This document shows positions 44,468-54,262 of a stretch of DNA of 64,000 nucleotides, in pieces. Location of the stretch: the NCBI RefSeq assembly GCF_012979235.1, contig NZ_JAATWC010000004.1:62001-126000 (forward strand). Direction: 5' to 3'. Both the position numbers and the translations under genes were made by a program. Each line of letters starts with the position of its first letter. The stretch's first letter is position 1. Source of the DNA: Dissulfurirhabdus thermomarina (GTDB lineage: Bacteria; Desulfobacterota; Dissulfuribacteria; Dissulfuribacterales; Dissulfurirhabdaceae). The notes beneath the pieces were generated by a model that was given only the letters and a program-made list of their open reading frames with translations, had not been told where the DNA came from and did no database searches.

Positions 44468-45283
44468 ATGTCCATGCCCGCCGCATCCCGCATCCATCCC
44501 ACCGCCGTGGTGGCCCCCGGGGCCGAGCTCGCGGCGGACGTCACCGTGGGCCCCTTCGCCGTGGTGGGCCCGGAGGTCCGGGTGGGCCCCGGCGCCGCCA
44601 TCGGCCCCCACGCCGTGGTGGAGGGCCGCACCATCCTGGGCGCCGGCGTCCAGGTCTTCCAGTTCGCCTCCGTGGGGGCGGCCCCCCAGGACCTCAAGTA
44701 CCGGGGCGAGCCCACCGAGACCGTGGTGGGCGAGGGAACCATCCTCCGCGAGTTCGTCACCGTGCACCGCGGAACCGCCCACGGGGACGGGGTCACCCGC
44801 ATCGGGAACCGGTGCCTCCTCATGGCCTACTGCCACGTGGCCCACGATTGCCGGGTGGGCGACCAGGTGGTCATGGCCAACGGCGCCACCCTGGGCGGCC
44901 ACGTCCAGGTGGGCGACCACGTGGTCATCGGGGGTCTCTCCGCCGTCCACCAGTTCTGCCGCATCGGGGACTACGCCTTCCTGGGCGGGATGTCGGGCGT
45001 GAACAAGGACGTGCCGCCCTACGTGAAGTACTGGGGGCAGCGGGGGCGCATCTACGGACTCAACCTGGTGGGGCTCCGGCGAAACGGCTTCCGCAAGGAG
45101 GTCCTCGACTCCCTCCGCGAGGCCTACCGGATGCTCTTCCAGGCGGGCGAGCCCGTCGGCGCCGCCCTCGAGAAGGCCCTGGACCGCTTCGGCGAGATCC
45201 CCGAGATCCGCCGCTTCCTCGACTTCATCGCCGAGTCACAGCGCGGCATCCCCCAGACGGGAGATGAAGAAGAACCGTTCTGA
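44468..45283 (+). CDS. lpxA: UDP-N-acetylglucosamine O-acyltransferase
   Basis: First committed step of lipid A synthesis. The 271-residue protein is a left-handed beta-helix with hexapeptide repeats. It has the QDLKYRGE motif, the catalytic-histidine segment [15 protein letters not shown], and the C-terminal helical part starting GLRRNGF. The stop overlaps lpxI by 20 bases, suggesting translational coupling. Confidence 0.96.
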   Translation: MSMPAASRIHPTAVVAPGAELAADVTVGPFAVVGPEVRVGPGAAIGPHAVVEGRTILGAGVQVFQFASVGAAPQDLKYRGEPTETVVGEGTILREFVTVHRGTAHGDGVTRIGNRCLLMAYCHVAHDCRVGDQVVMANGATLGGHVQVGDHVVIGGLSAVHQFCRIGDYAFLGGMSGVNKDVPPYVKYWGQRGRIYGLNLVGLRRNGFRKEVLDSLREAYRMLFQAGEPVGAALEKALDRFGEIPEIRRFLDFIAESQRGIPQTGDEEEPF

Positions 45284-46142
45284 GACCGGCGCCGCCTGCG
45301 ACGGGACACCGCCGGCCGCCGGGGCCGGCCCCCTGGGCCTGGTGGCCGGCGGCGGACAGTTCCCGCTCCTCTGCGCCCGGGCGGCCCGGGCCCGCGGCCG
45401 CGAGGTGGTGGCGGTGGCCCACCGGGGCGAGACCGACCCGGCCCTGGCCGACGAGGTGAGCCGCATCGAGTGGGTGCACCTCGGCCAGCTCGGGCGCCTC
45501 CTCCGGTTTCTCAGGGAGGCCGGGGCCCGCGAGGTCCAGTTCGCCGGCACCATCACCAAGAAGCGGATCTTCCGGGACGTGCGGCCGGATCTCCGGGCCC
45601 TCAACCTCTGGAACCGAATCGACCGGCGCCTGGACGACGGGATCCTCCGGGCCGTGGCGGACGAGCTGGCCGCCGAGGGCATCGAGGTGGTGCCCTCCAC
45701 TCTCTACCTCGAAGATCTCCTGGCCCCGGCCGGGGTGCTCACCCGGCGCAGGCCCACCCGGGAGCAGTGGGACGACATCCGGTTCGGCTGGAACATCGCC
45801 AAGGAGATCGGCCGGTTGGACATCGGCCAGTGCCTCGTGGTAAAAGACCGGGCGGTGCTCGCCGTGGAGGCCATCGAGGGGACGGACGAGACCATCCGGA
45901 GGGGGGGGCGCCTCGCCCACGGGGGCGCCGTGGTGGTGAAGATCTTGAAGCCCGGCCAGGATACCCGGTTCGATCTCCCGGCCCTGGGCCTTCGCACCGT
46001 GGAGACCATGGCGGAGGTCAAGGCCGCGGTCCTCGCCCTCGAGGCAGGAAGGGCCCTCTTCTTCGACCGCCGGGCCGTAGTGCAACGGGCCGACCGGCTG
46101 GGCATCGTCATCGTCGGGCTGAAGGGAGACGAATGGACGTGA
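45264..46142 (+). CDS. lpxI: UDP-2,3-diacylglucosamine pyrophosphatase, LpxI type
   Basis: LpxI hydrolyses UDP-2,3-diacylglucosamine to lipid X; it replaces LpxH in many non-gamma proteobacteria. The 292-residue protein shows [46 protein letters not shown] and [20 protein letters not shown], all features of the family (DUF1009). It lies in the usual place between lpxA and lpxB, with a Gfo/Idh gene in between, and overlaps the latter by ten bases. Confidence 0.94.
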   Translation: MKKNRSETGAACDGTPPAAGAGPLGLVAGGGQFPLLCARAARARGREVVAVAHRGETDPALADEVSRIEWVHLGQLGRLLRFLREAGAREVQFAGTITKKRIFRDVRPDLRALNLWNRIDRRLDDGILRAVADELAAEGIEVVPSTLYLEDLLAPAGVLTRRRPTREQWDDIRFGWNIAKEIGRLDIGQCLVVKDRAVLAVEAIEGTDETIRRGGRLAHGGAVVVKILKPGQDTRFDLPALGLRTVETMAEVKAAVLALEAGRALFFDRRAVVQRADRLGIVIVGLKGDEWT

Positions 46143-47119
46143 TGCGGGTCGCGGTGATCGGGGTGGGCTACCTCGGGCGGTTCCACGCCCAGAAGTACGC
46201 CCGGATGGAAGGAGTGGAACTGGCCGGGGTGGTGGACGCCGACCTGGAGCGGGCCCGCCGCGTGGCGGAGGAGGTGGGCTGCCCGGCCTACGCCCACTGG
46301 CGCGAGATCCCGGGCCGGCTCGACGCCGTCTCCGTGGTGGTCCCCACCGTGCACCACCACGCGGTGGCCTCCGAGGTCCTCGGGGCCGGGATCCACTGCC
46401 TGCTCGAAAAGCCCATGACCACCACCGTGGAGGAGGCCGACGACCTCATCCGCATCGCCGCCGACAAGGGCCTGGTCCTTCAGGTGGGCCACCTCGAGCG
46501 CTTCAACCCCGCGGTCCGGGTCCTCGAGGAGCAGGTCTCCCACCCCCTCTTCATCGAGGCCCACCGCCTGAGCGGGTTCAAGGCGCGCTCCACCGACGTG
46601 GACGTGGTCCTCGACCTCATGATCCACGACCTCGACATCGTGCTCTCCCTGGTCCGGGCCCCCCTCGAGGAGATCCGCGCCGTGGGGGTCCCGGTGCTCA
46701 CCCCCCTGGTGGACATCGCCAACGTCCGCCTGGTCTTCGCCTCCGGCTGCACCGCCAACCTCACGGCGAGCCGCATCTCCCTCCAGGACATGCGCCGGAT
46801 AAGGGTCTTCCAACCCGGCACCTACCTCTCGGCGGACTGCATGGAACGCAAGAGCCTCGTGGTGCACCGCGAGGTGACCGGCGGAGAGACGCCCTCCATC
46901 CAGCCCCGGCTGACGTCCCACGAGGGCGGCGACATCCTCTACGACGAGCTGGCCCACTTCGTGGAGACGGTCCGGACCGGCGGAACCCCGAAGGTCTCGG
47001 GCCGGGACGGGAGGGCCGCCCTGGAGCTTGCCACCCGCATCAACGCCCTCATCGCCGAGGGTCTCAAAAAGGCCAAGGACTTCGGAAGCCCGGTGAACAT
47101 GCCGGGCGGCACCTCCTGA
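46133..47119 (+). CDS. Gfo/Idh/MocA-family oxidoreductase
   Basis: A 328-residue NAD(P)-dependent sugar oxidoreductase fold: N-terminal Rossmann motif (RVAVIGVGYLGRFHAQKY), the family motif LLEKPMTTTVEEADDL, and a C-terminal substrate domain containing DLMIHDLDIVLSL in the catalytic region. Homologs sit between lpxI and lpxB in many Desulfobacterota, hinting at a role in lipid A sugar chemistry, though the substrate is unknown. The ATG at 46133 is supported by GGGAG four bases before it; an ATG at 46142 lies three codons later. Confidence 0.86.
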   Translation: MDVMRVAVIGVGYLGRFHAQKYARMEGVELAGVVDADLERARRVAEEVGCPAYAHWREIPGRLDAVSVVVPTVHHHAVASEVLGAGIHCLLEKPMTTTVEEADDLIRIAADKGLVLQVGHLERFNPAVRVLEEQVSHPLFIEAHRLSGFKARSTDVDVVLDLMIHDLDIVLSLVRAPLEEIRAVGVPVLTPLVDIANVRLVFASGCTANLTASRISLQDMRRIRVFQPGTYLSADCMERKSLVVHREVTGGETPSIQPRLTSHEGGDILYDELAHFVETVRTGGTPKVSGRDGRAALELATRINALIAEGLKKAKDFGSPVNMPGGTS

Positions 47120-47139
47120 TCGCCGGGCCGGGAGACCCC

Positions 47140-48321
47140 ATGCGCGAACCCCGCGTCATGATCGTGGCCGGAGAGGCCTCCGGCGACCTCCACGCCGCCG
47201 GCCTGGTGGAGGCCGCCCGGCGGCTCCGCCCGGGCATCCGGTTCACCGGCATCGGCGGCGGGCGCATGCGGGAAGCCGGGGTGGAGATCCTGGTGGACGC
47301 GGGGGAATTGGCCGTGGTGGGGCTCGTGGAGATCCTGGCGCACGCGGGACCCATCTGGCGGGCCTGGCGCACGGCGACCCGCCACCTCGAGACCCGGAGG
47401 CCCGACGTCCTCGTGCTGGTGGACTACCCGGGCTTCAACCTGCTCCTCGCCCGCCGGGCCCGGGCCCTGGGCATCCCGGTCTTCTACTACATCCTGCCCC
47501 AGGTCTGGGCCTGGCGCCGGAGCCGGGTCCGCAAGATCCGCCGCCGCGTCAGCCGGGCCGCGGTGATCCTCCCCTTCGAGGAGGACTTCTTCCGCGCCCA
47601 CGGGGTGGAAGCGCGCTTCGTGGGACACCCCCTCCTGGATCACCTCCGGGTCCAGGCCCCGCGGGAAGAGCTCCGCCGCCGCTTCAACCTGCCCCCGGAG
47701 GCCCGGGTGGTGGGGCTGCTTCCGGGGAGCCGCTACGGCGAGCTCCGCCGCCTCCTCCCCGTCCTCGTGGACACGGCGGTGGAACTCCACCGGCGGCGGC
47801 CGGATCTTCGATTCCTGCTGCCGCTGGCCCCGGCCTTCCGCCCGGAGGCCATCCGCGCCCTCCCCGCCTTCCAGCGGGAGGGGGCGCGGGAGATCCCCCT
47901 CACCCTGGTCCACCGGCGCACCTACGAGGCCATGGCCGCCTGCGACGCCCTGGTGGCCGCCTCGGGAACGGTGACCCTCGAGGCCGCCATCCTCGGGGTC
48001 CCCATGGTGGTGGTGTACCGGATGGCCCCCACCTCCTACTGGCTGGCCCGGCGGGTGGTGAAGATCCCCTTCGCCTCCCTGGTGAACCTCATCGCCAAGC
48101 GCCAGGTGGTCCCGGAGATCTTCCAGGAGGACGTCAACCCCGACCGTCTCACCGCCGAGGTCCTGGATTTGCTGGAGAACGAGGAACGTCGGCGGCAGGT
48201 GACCTGGGGGCTCAAGGAAGTCCGGGCCGCCCTGGGAAACCCCGGGGCCTCGGACCGTGCCGCCGCCATGCTCCTCGACCTCCTCCCGCGGGAGGCGGCG
48301 GAGGAGACTCCCGCCGGCTGA
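47140..48321 (+). CDS. lpxB: Lipid-A-disaccharide synthase
   Basis: GT-B enzyme (GT19) joining UDP-diacylglucosamine and lipid X. The 393-residue protein begins VMIVAGEASGDLHAAGLVEA, then has GIGGGRM, DYPGFNLLLARRA, YYILPQVWAWRRSR, FVGHPLLD, LLPGSRYGE and VAASGTVTLEAAILGVPMVVVY, all strong LpxB markers. It ends the lipid A operon and converges with tsaB, 17 bases apart. Confidence 0.96.
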   Translation: MREPRVMIVAGEASGDLHAAGLVEAARRLRPGIRFTGIGGGRMREAGVEILVDAGELAVVGLVEILAHAGPIWRAWRTATRHLETRRPDVLVLVDYPGFNLLLARRARALGIPVFYYILPQVWAWRRSRVRKIRRRVSRAAVILPFEEDFFRAHGVEARFVGHPLLDHLRVQAPREELRRRFNLPPEARVVGLLPGSRYGELRRLLPVLVDTAVELHRRRPDLRFLLPLAPAFRPEAIRALPAFQREGAREIPLTLVHRRTYEAMAACDALVAASGTVTLEAAILGVPMVVVYRMAPTSYWLARRVVKIPFASLVNLIAKRQVVPEIFQEDVNPDRLTAEVLDLLENEERRRQVTWGLKEVRAALGNPGASDRAAAMLLDLLPREAAEETPAG

Positions 48322-48338
48322 GCCGCCCCGGGGGAGGC

Positions 48339-49037
48339 CTACGCCCCGGGAAGCCGTGCGTCGGAGGGCCGGACGTAGACGGGGGAGAGGGCCGCCGGGT
48401 CGTCCCCCTTCCCTGTCGCGCGCCAGCGTTCCAGGGCCGCGGCCCCCACCGCCGCCGCCCGGAAATGAAAGAGCCCTCCCGGGCACGGCCGGGCCCCCGG
48501 CCCCGCCGCCTCAAGGAGCCGGTCCCGGTAGAGGTCCAGGCCGTCGCCCAGGAGCCAGGCCCGCCCCGCCCCGGCCGGGAGAAGACGCGCCAGGTCCTCC
48601 GGGCGGAGGGCCTCGGGGCCGGCGACCCGGTCGAGTTCCCCCGTCCCGCCGGCCCGGTAGACCGCGGCGTAGACCTCGCGACGCCGGGCGTCCACCAGCG
48701 GGCAGACGAGGTCACCGGGCGCCGGGGTCACCAGCCGGGCCAGCGCGTCCAAGGTCGGCACGCCGAGGATGGGCCGGTCCAGGGCGAAGGCGAGGCCCTG
48801 GGCCGTGGCCACGCCCACCCGGAGCCCGGTGAACCGCCCCGGTCCGAGCCCCACGGCCACGAGGTCCACCGCCTCCCACGCCGTGCCCGTCCGCTCGAGC
48901 AGCCATGCCACCAGGGCCGCCAGCCCCCGGGAGAAGGTCTCGCGGGGTTCGATGACCACCTCGCCGAGGAGGCGGTCCCCTTCCAGCAGCGCCGCCCCGC
49001 CCAGCCGGCCGGAGGTCTCGATGGCCAGGACGCGCAT
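48339..49037 (-). CDS. tsaB: tRNA threonylcarbamoyladenosine biosynthesis protein TsaB
   Basis: An ASKHA-fold partner of TsaD in t6A37 formation. The 232-residue protein starts MRVLAIETSGRLGGAALLEG, with VGLGPGRFTGLRVGVATAQGLAFAL and PLVDARRREVYAAVY. It is a degenerate kinase-fold protein acting as a scaffold. It is the last gene of the rpsB-rseP operon, 11 bases after rseP. Confidence 0.93.
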   Translation of the reverse strand: MRVLAIETSGRLGGAALLEGDRLLGEVVIEPRETFSRGLAALVAWLLERTGTAWEAVDLVAVGLGPGRFTGLRVGVATAQGLAFALDRPILGVPTLDALARLVTPAPGDLVCPLVDARRREVYAAVYRAGGTGELDRVAGPEALRPEDLARLLPAGAGRAWLLGDGLDLYRDRLLEAAGPGARPCPGGLFHFRAAAVGAAALERWRATGKGDDPAALSPVYVRPSDARLPGA

Positions 49038-49048
49038 CGCGCCCTCTC

Positions 49049-50134
49049 TCACCGCGGCAGGCCGGGGGAGAGGCCCAGGAGCCGGAGGATGTCGTTGTAG
49101 GTGACGAGCAGGACGAGGGCGCCCAGGAGGACGAGGCCCACCTGCTGGGCCACCGCCACCTGCCGCTCGCTGAGGGGCCGGCCCCGGAGCGCCTCCACGA
49201 GGTGGAAGAGGAGGTGCCCGCCGTCGAGGAGCGGGATGGGAAGCAGGTTCAGGAGCCCGAGGTTGATGCTGAGAAAGGCCATGAAGTAGAGGAGGCTCAA
49301 AAGGCCTTGCTCCGCCACCTGCCCGGAGAGCTGGGCGATCAGGATGGGCCCCCCCAGGGACGAGAGCGGCACCACCCGCTGGACGATCTTCCAGAACCCC
49401 TTCCCCACCAGGACGATCCCCTCCCAGGTCTTGGCGAGGGCCGCGCCCGCGGCCCGGGCGGGGGAGAGGCGCCGGATGCGGAGCTTGCCCGAGGCCACCA
49501 CCCCGATCACCGGGTAGGTGATCCGCTCGCCGAAGATGTTGCGCCCCTCGTGGAGCCGGGGGGTGACCCGGGCGGTGAATTCCGTGCCATCCTCCCGGTG
49601 CAGTCGGACTCGGACCGGCGCCCCGTTGCCGGATCGGATCCGCTCCACCACCTCGGACCAGGTGGCCACGGGGTGCCCGTCCACGGCGACGATGGTGTCC
49701 CCCGGGCGGATGCCGGCGGCCTCGGCGGGGGAATCCTTCTGGACGTCCCCCACGTGGGGGAGCACCAGGGGCTGGCCCACGGAGAGGAAGACCCCGAGGT
49801 AGACAAGGCAGGCGAAGAGGAGGTTGGAAACCGGGCCGGCGGCCACCACCAGGGCCCGCTTCCACACGGGCTGGTGGGAGAAGGACCGGGGGCGGTCGGC
49901 CTCCGGGACGGGCTCCCCGGCCACCTCGCCGAGCATCTTGACGAAGCCGCCGAGGGGCACGGCGGAGATGCAGTAGTCCGTCCCGCCCCGGACCACGCCC
50001 CAGAGCCGGGGGCCGAAGCCGAGGGAGAACTTGAGGACGCGGATCCCGAAGGCCCGGGCCACCAGGAAGTGGCCGAACTCGTGGACGAAGATGAGGCCGC
50101 TCAGGACCAGCAGGAAGGACCAGAAGGTGGTCAT
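49049..50134 (-). CDS. rseP: RIP metalloprotease RseP
   Basis: Site-2 membrane zinc protease that cleaves anti-sigma factors and signal peptides. The 361-residue protein has the HEFGH zinc motif in the first helix (H18, E19, H22), VPLGGFVKMLGE, a periplasmic PDZ domain (SPAEAAGIRPGDTIVAVDG), and the third metal motif NLLPIPLLDGGHLLF. The ATG at 50134 is preceded by AGGAG. The usual second PDZ domain appears reduced, as in many non-enteric RseP proteins. Confidence 0.95.
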   Translation of the reverse strand: MTTFWSFLLVLSGLIFVHEFGHFLVARAFGIRVLKFSLGFGPRLWGVVRGGTDYCISAVPLGGFVKMLGEVAGEPVPEADRPRSFSHQPVWKRALVVAAGPVSNLLFACLVYLGVFLSVGQPLVLPHVGDVQKDSPAEAAGIRPGDTIVAVDGHPVATWSEVVERIRSGNGAPVRVRLHREDGTEFTARVTPRLHEGRNIFGERITYPVIGVVASGKLRIRRLSPARAAGAALAKTWEGIVLVGKGFWKIVQRVVPLSSLGGPILIAQLSGQVAEQGLLSLLYFMAFLSINLGLLNLLPIPLLDGGHLLFHLVEALRGRPLSERQVAVAQQVGLVLLGALVLLVTYNDILRLLGLSPGLPR

Positions 50135-50195
50135 GTCGTCAACTCCTAGGGAATGATGGCGCCGCACCCGAACACGGGCCTCGGGCCGCCCGGGT

Positions 50196-51362
50196 TCATC
50201 CGGCCGCCCCGAGCCGCTCCACCGCCGCCTCGGCCCGGACCCGGGCCAGGGCGTCGGCGGAGAGGACGTCCTCGAGCCGCTCGATTCGGCCCGCCGGGAA
50301 GTCTTCCAGGACCGCCCTCACCACCCGGGGGATGGCGAGGAAGGGGAGCCGTCCCCCGAGGAAGGCCTCCACGGCCACCTCGTTGGCGGCGTTCAGGGCC
50401 GTGGGCGCGGTGCCGCCCGCCCGGGCCGCCTCGTAGGCCAGGGCGAGGCACGGAAATCGTTCGAGGTCCGGCGGTTCGAAGGTGAGGGGCTCGGCCCGGG
50501 CGAGATCCAGCCGGGGAAGGTCCAGGGGCAGCCGTTCCGGCCAGGCCAGGGCGTAGGCGATGGGGATCCGCATGTCCGGGATCCCCATCTGGGCCACCAC
50601 CGACCCGTCCACGTACTCCACCATGGAGTGGACGATGCTCTGGGGATGGACCAGGACGTCGATGCGGTCCACCGGCACATCGAAGAGCCACCGGGCCTCG
50701 ATCACCTCGAGCCCCTTGTTCATGAGGGTGGCGGAATCCACGGAGATCTTGGCTCCCATGGACCAGTTGGGGTGGGCGACGGCCTCCTCCGGGGTGACCC
50801 CGGCGAGCTCCGAGCGGGGCCGCCCGCGGAAGGGCCCGCCCGAGGCCGTGAGCACCAGGCGGCGGACGTCGCACCGCCGGTGGCCCTCCATGGACTGGAA
50901 GAGGGCGGAGTGCTCGCTGTCCACAGGAAGGATCCGGCGCCCCCGCTCGGCCGCGATCCGGGTCACCAGGGGCCCGGCGGTGACGAGGGTCTCCTTGTTG
51001 GCGAGGGCCACGTCCCGCCCGGCCTCGAGGGCGGCCAGGGTGGGTTCGAGCCCGGCCGCCCCCACCATGGCCGAGACCACGAGGTCCACGCCGTCGGCTT
51101 CCGCCACGGCCTTGTAGCCCTCTTTCCCGTGGCGGATCTCCACCGCCGCGTCCCCGAGGCGCCCGGCCAGCTCGTCGGCGAGCCCCCGGGTCAGCACGGC
51201 CACCAGGCCCGGCCGGAATTCCCGGACCTGTTCCGCCGCGAGGGCCACGTTCCGCCCCGCGGCCAGGGCCGCGACCTGGAACCGGCCGGGGAAGCGCCGG
51301 ACCACGTCCAGGACGCTCCGCCCGATGGAACCGGTGGATCCCAGGATGGAAAGCCGCTTCAT
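50196..51362 (-). CDS. dxr: 1-deoxy-D-xylulose 5-phosphate reductoisomerase
   Basis: Second enzyme of the methylerythritol phosphate isoprenoid pathway, using NADPH and a divalent metal. The 388-residue protein starts MKRLSILGSTGSIGRSVLDV. It has LANKETLVTAGPLV, PVDSEHSALFQ, the LTASGGPFR and NWSMGAKISVDSATLMNKGLEVIEA block, and VHPQSIVHSMVEY. The order cdsA-dxr-rseP is a classical envelope arrangement. Confidence 0.96.
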   Translation of the reverse strand: MKRLSILGSTGSIGRSVLDVVRRFPGRFQVAALAAGRNVALAAEQVREFRPGLVAVLTRGLADELAGRLGDAAVEIRHGKEGYKAVAEADGVDLVVSAMVGAAGLEPTLAALEAGRDVALANKETLVTAGPLVTRIAAERGRRILPVDSEHSALFQSMEGHRRCDVRRLVLTASGGPFRGRPRSELAGVTPEEAVAHPNWSMGAKISVDSATLMNKGLEVIEARWLFDVPVDRIDVLVHPQSIVHSMVEYVDGSVVAQMGIPDMRIPIAYALAWPERLPLDLPRLDLARAEPLTFEPPDLERFPCLALAYEAARAGGTAPTALNAANEVAVEAFLGGRLPFLAIPRVVRAVLEDFPAGRIERLEDVLSADALARVRAEAAVERLGAAG

Positions 51363-51382
51363 GACGCCCCCGCGGCCCGGCC

Positions 51383-52213
51383 TCAGCCGGGCGCGAACCG
51401 GAAGGCCCCGGCGGCCTGCATCCAGGCCAAAAGCCAGTAGAAGGCCGGCAGGGCGAAGAGCACCGCGTCGATCCGGTCGAGCATGCCGCCGTGGCCGGGA
51501 AGCAGTTTCCCGGAGTCCTTGGCCCCCGCCGCCCGCTTGGCCATGGAGGCCACGAGGTCGCCCACCTGCCCGGCCGCTCCGGCCGCCACCATGGTGAGGA
51601 TGATCATCCAGGGGTCTTCGCCGGGGAAGAGGAGGTACCAGAGGAGGAAGGCCGCCGCCGCATTGGCCGAAAGCCCCCCGAAGGCCCCCTCCACGGTCTT
51701 CCCCTTGCTGAGCGCGGGGGCGAGCTTGTGGCGGCCCAGGGAGCGGCCCACGTAGTAGGCCCCGGCGTCCCCGGCGAAGACACCCACGAGCAGGAGCACG
51801 ATCCACCGCTTGCCCCCGGGCAATTCCCAGAGGAAGCAGGTGTGGGCGGCGCAGAAGCCGAGGTAGGTGGCAAGGAGCGTGAAGACGGCCCAGGCATGGA
51901 AGGCGCGCCCCTGCCAGCGGGCGTAGGTGGCCACGAAGCCCAGGGCCGAGAGCACCAGGACTGCGGCCAGGGCGGGCGCGAGCACCGCCGGGTCCGGCCG
52001 CACCACCGCGGCCGTCAAGGGGGCCAGCCCCGCGGCGACCCCGGCCCACCGGGCGGCGGGGGCATCCGGGAAGGCCAGCCGCCCGAACTCCAGGCAGGCG
52101 ATCCCCGTGGAGAGGACCACCACCGGCCAGAAGACCGGCGGGCCGCCCCACCAGATCACGGCGAAGAGGACCGGGGAGGCCACGAAGGCCGTCAGGAGCC
52201 GCTGGCGGTGCAT
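51383..52213 (-). CDS. cdsA: Phosphatidate cytidylyltransferase
   Basis: Membrane enzyme forming CDP-diacylglycerol for phospholipid synthesis. The 276-residue protein has about eight helices and the family signature near the C-terminus: SMAKRAAGAKDSGKLLPGHG, then GMLDRIDAV. The N-terminal half also has the conserved DAGAYYVGR and LSKGKTVEGAFGG. The start overlaps the uppS end by 22 bases. Confidence 0.95.
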   Translation of the reverse strand: MHRQRLLTAFVASPVLFAVIWWGGPPVFWPVVVLSTGIACLEFGRLAFPDAPAARWAGVAAGLAPLTAAVVRPDPAVLAPALAAVLVLSALGFVATYARWQGRAFHAWAVFTLLATYLGFCAAHTCFLWELPGGKRWIVLLLVGVFAGDAGAYYVGRSLGRHKLAPALSKGKTVEGAFGGLSANAAAAFLLWYLLFPGEDPWMIILTMVAAGAAGQVGDLVASMAKRAAGAKDSGKLLPGHGGMLDRIDAVLFALPAFYWLLAWMQAAGAFRFAPG

Positions 52214-52899
52214 GGGTCTTGGACCTGCTCGTCGGTGCGGCCGAAGCGCCGCTGGCGCCGGCCGAAGTCATCGATGGCGGCGAGGAGTTCCGCCTCGCCG
52301 AAGTCCGGCCACAGGACCGGCGTCACGTAGAGCTCCGTGTAGGCGGCCTGGTAGAGGAGGAAGTTGCTCAGGCGCATCTCCCCACCGGTGCGGATCAGGA
52401 GGTCGGGGTCGGGGAGGTCCGCCGTGTAGAGCTCCGCGGCGAAACGGTCCTCGTCGATGGCCGCCGGGTCGAGCCGGCCGTCCCGGCAGGCCTCGGCCAG
52501 CCGCCGGGCGGCCCGGACGATCTCGTCCCGCCCGCCGTAGCTCAGGGCGAGGTTGAGGACGAGGCCGTGGTTGTCCCGGGTCCGGGCCATGGCGTCCTCC
52601 AGGGCCCCGCGGACACGCTCCGGCAGCCGGTCGATCTCCCCGATGGTCCGGAGCCGGATGCCGGTGGAGAGCATCTCGTCCAGCTCCCGCTGGAGGTAGT
52701 CGTGGAGGAGGTCCATGAGGGCCCGGACCTCTTCCGGGGGCCGCCGCCAGTTCTCGGTGGAGAAGGAATAGAGGGTGAGGACGGGGATCTCCAGGCGGCG
52801 GCAGGCACGTACCACGGTCCGGACCGCCTGGACTCCCTGCCGGTGTCCCATGAAGCGGGGAAGCCCCCGGCGCCGGGCCCACCGGCCGTTTCCGTCCAT
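52192..52899 (-). CDS. uppS: Undecaprenyl diphosphate synthase (start uncertain)
   Basis: Cis-prenyltransferase supplying the lipid carrier for peptidoglycan, O-antigen and polysaccharide. It shows the MDGNGRWARRRGLPRFMGHR active-site region, LTLYSFSTENWRRP, LSYGGRDEI, PDLLIRTGGEMRLSNFLLYQ and YVTPVLWPDF. The annotated ATG at 52899 starts inside the conserved block: the upstream in-frame codons encode IRHLAVI, which normally precedes MDGNGRW. No ATG, GTG or TTG occurs in that frame from 52900 to 53040. ATT (52980) or CTG (52977) after AAGGAG could be a non-canonical start, overlapping the frr stop. Confidence 0.92.
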   Translation of the reverse strand: MDGNGRWARRRGLPRFMGHRQGVQAVRTVVRACRRLEIPVLTLYSFSTENWRRPPEEVRALMDLLHDYLQRELDEMLSTGIRLRTIGEIDRLPERVRGALEDAMARTRDNHGLVLNLALSYGGRDEIVRAARRLAEACRDGRLDPAAIDEDRFAAELYTADLPDPDLLIRTGGEMRLSNFLLYQAAYTELYVTPVLWPDFGEAELLAAIDDFGRRQRRFGRTDEQVQDPCTASGS

Positions 52900-52973
52900 G
52901 ATGACGGCGAGGTGCCGGATGGCCGAGGCGGCGGCGGGCGGCGCCCCGCCCGCGTCCCTTTCTGGCGCCCGGT

Positions 52974-53531
52974 TCAGAATTCCAGGATCTCCTTTTCCTT
53001 CGCGGCCAGGATCTCGTCCACCCGCTTCACGAAGGCGTCGGTGAGCTTCTGAATCTCGTCCTGGAGCCGGAACATGTCGTCCTCGGAGATCTCTTTCTCC
53101 TTCTTGCGGCGCTTGAGCCGCTCGATGGCGTCCCGGCGGATGTTCCGGACGGCCACCCGGGCCTCCTCCGCCATCTTCCGGACGAGCTTGACGAGATCCT
53201 TGCGCCGCTCCTCGGTCAGGGGCGGCACGCTCACCCGGATGACCTTGCCGTCGTTGTTGGGGGTGAGCCCCAGCTCCGAGCGGAGGATGGCCTTTTCGAT
53301 CTCGCCGAGGACGTTCACGTCCCAGGGCTGGACGACGAGGAGCCGGCTCTCGGGGACCGACACCGAGGCCACCTGGTTGATGGGCATGGACGAACCGTAG
53401 TAGTCCACCGCGATGCCCTCGAGGAGGGCCGGCGTGGCCCGGCCGGTGCGGACCTTGGCAAGGTCCTTCTCGAAGGCGGACGTCGCCTTCTCCATGCGTC
53501 TTTCGGAGTCCGAGAGTACCTCGTCCTTCAT
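52974..53531 (-). CDS. frr: Ribosome recycling factor
   Basis: Releases ribosomes after termination with EF-G. The standard 185-residue length shows [57 protein letters not shown] and [20 protein letters not shown]. Its ATG overlaps the pyrH stop by three bases, so it is coupled to pyrH. Confidence 0.97.
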   Translation of the reverse strand: MKDEVLSDSERRMEKATSAFEKDLAKVRTGRATPALLEGIAVDYYGSSMPINQVASVSVPESRLLVVQPWDVNVLGEIEKAILRSELGLTPNNDGKVIRVSVPPLTEERRKDLVKLVRKMAEEARVAVRNIRRDAIERLKRRKKEKEISEDDMFRLQDEIQKLTDAFVKRVDEILAAKEKEILEF

Positions 53532-54262
53532 GACCTGGTTCCTCCTTCCACGAGGGTTCCGATCACCTCTCCCTGCACGGCCCGGCGGATGTTGCCGGGC
53601 TGGAGCATGTTGAAGACCACCACGGGCAGGGCGGCCTCCCGGGCCAGGGCCACCGCCGCCGCGTCCATGACCCGGAGCCCCCGGTCCAGGACCTCGTCGT
53701 AGCTCAAACGGTCGAAACGGCGGGCCGAGGGATCCCGCTCCGGGTCCCGGTCGTAGATCCCGTCCACCCGGGTCGCCTTGAAGAGCACGTCCGCCCCGAT
53801 CTCCAGGGCCCGGAGCGCCGCCGCCGTGTCGGTGGTGAAGAAGGGATTCCCCGTCCCCCCGGCGAAGAGCACCACCCGCCCCTTCTCGAGGTGACGCAAG
53901 GCCCGGGCCCGCACGAAGGGTTCCACGACCCCTGTCACCTGGACGGCGGAGAGGACCCGGCAGGGGACGCCGTGGCGGCGCAGGGCGTCCTGGAGGGCCA
54001 GGGCGTTCATCACCGTGGCCAGCATGCCCATCTGGTCCGCCGCGGCGCGGTCCATGCCCCGGGCCGCGCCGGAGACACCCCGGAAGATGTTGCCGCCGCC
54101 GATGACGAGCCCCATCTCCACCCCGAGGCCGTGGGCCTCCCGGAGCTCAGCGGCCAGGACGTCGAGGACCTCCGGGGAGATCCCGTAGGACGCCCCGCCG
54201 AGCAGCGCCTCCCCGCTCAGCTTCAGGAGGATGCGCCGGTAGGCGGCGGAGGGCTCGGTCAC
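53528..54262 (-). CDS. pyrH: Uridylate kinase
   Basis: UMP kinase of the amino-acid-kinase fold, making UDP for pyrimidines and UDP-sugars. The 244-residue protein from GTG 54262 shows [48 protein letters not shown], and [20 protein letters not shown] followed by [12 protein letters not shown]. The GTG overlaps the tsf stop by four bases. Order and strand match the common rpsB-tsf-pyrH-frr operon. Confidence 0.97.
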   Translation of the reverse strand: MTEPSAAYRRILLKLSGEALLGGASYGISPEVLDVLAAELREAHGLGVEMGLVIGGGNIFRGVSGAARGMDRAAADQMGMLATVMNALALQDALRRHGVPCRVLSAVQVTGVVEPFVRARALRHLEKGRVVLFAGGTGNPFFTTDTAAALRALEIGADVLFKATRVDGIYDRDPERDPSARRFDRLSYDEVLDRGLRVMDAAAVALAREAALPVVVFNMLQPGNIRRAVQGEVIGTLVEGGTRS

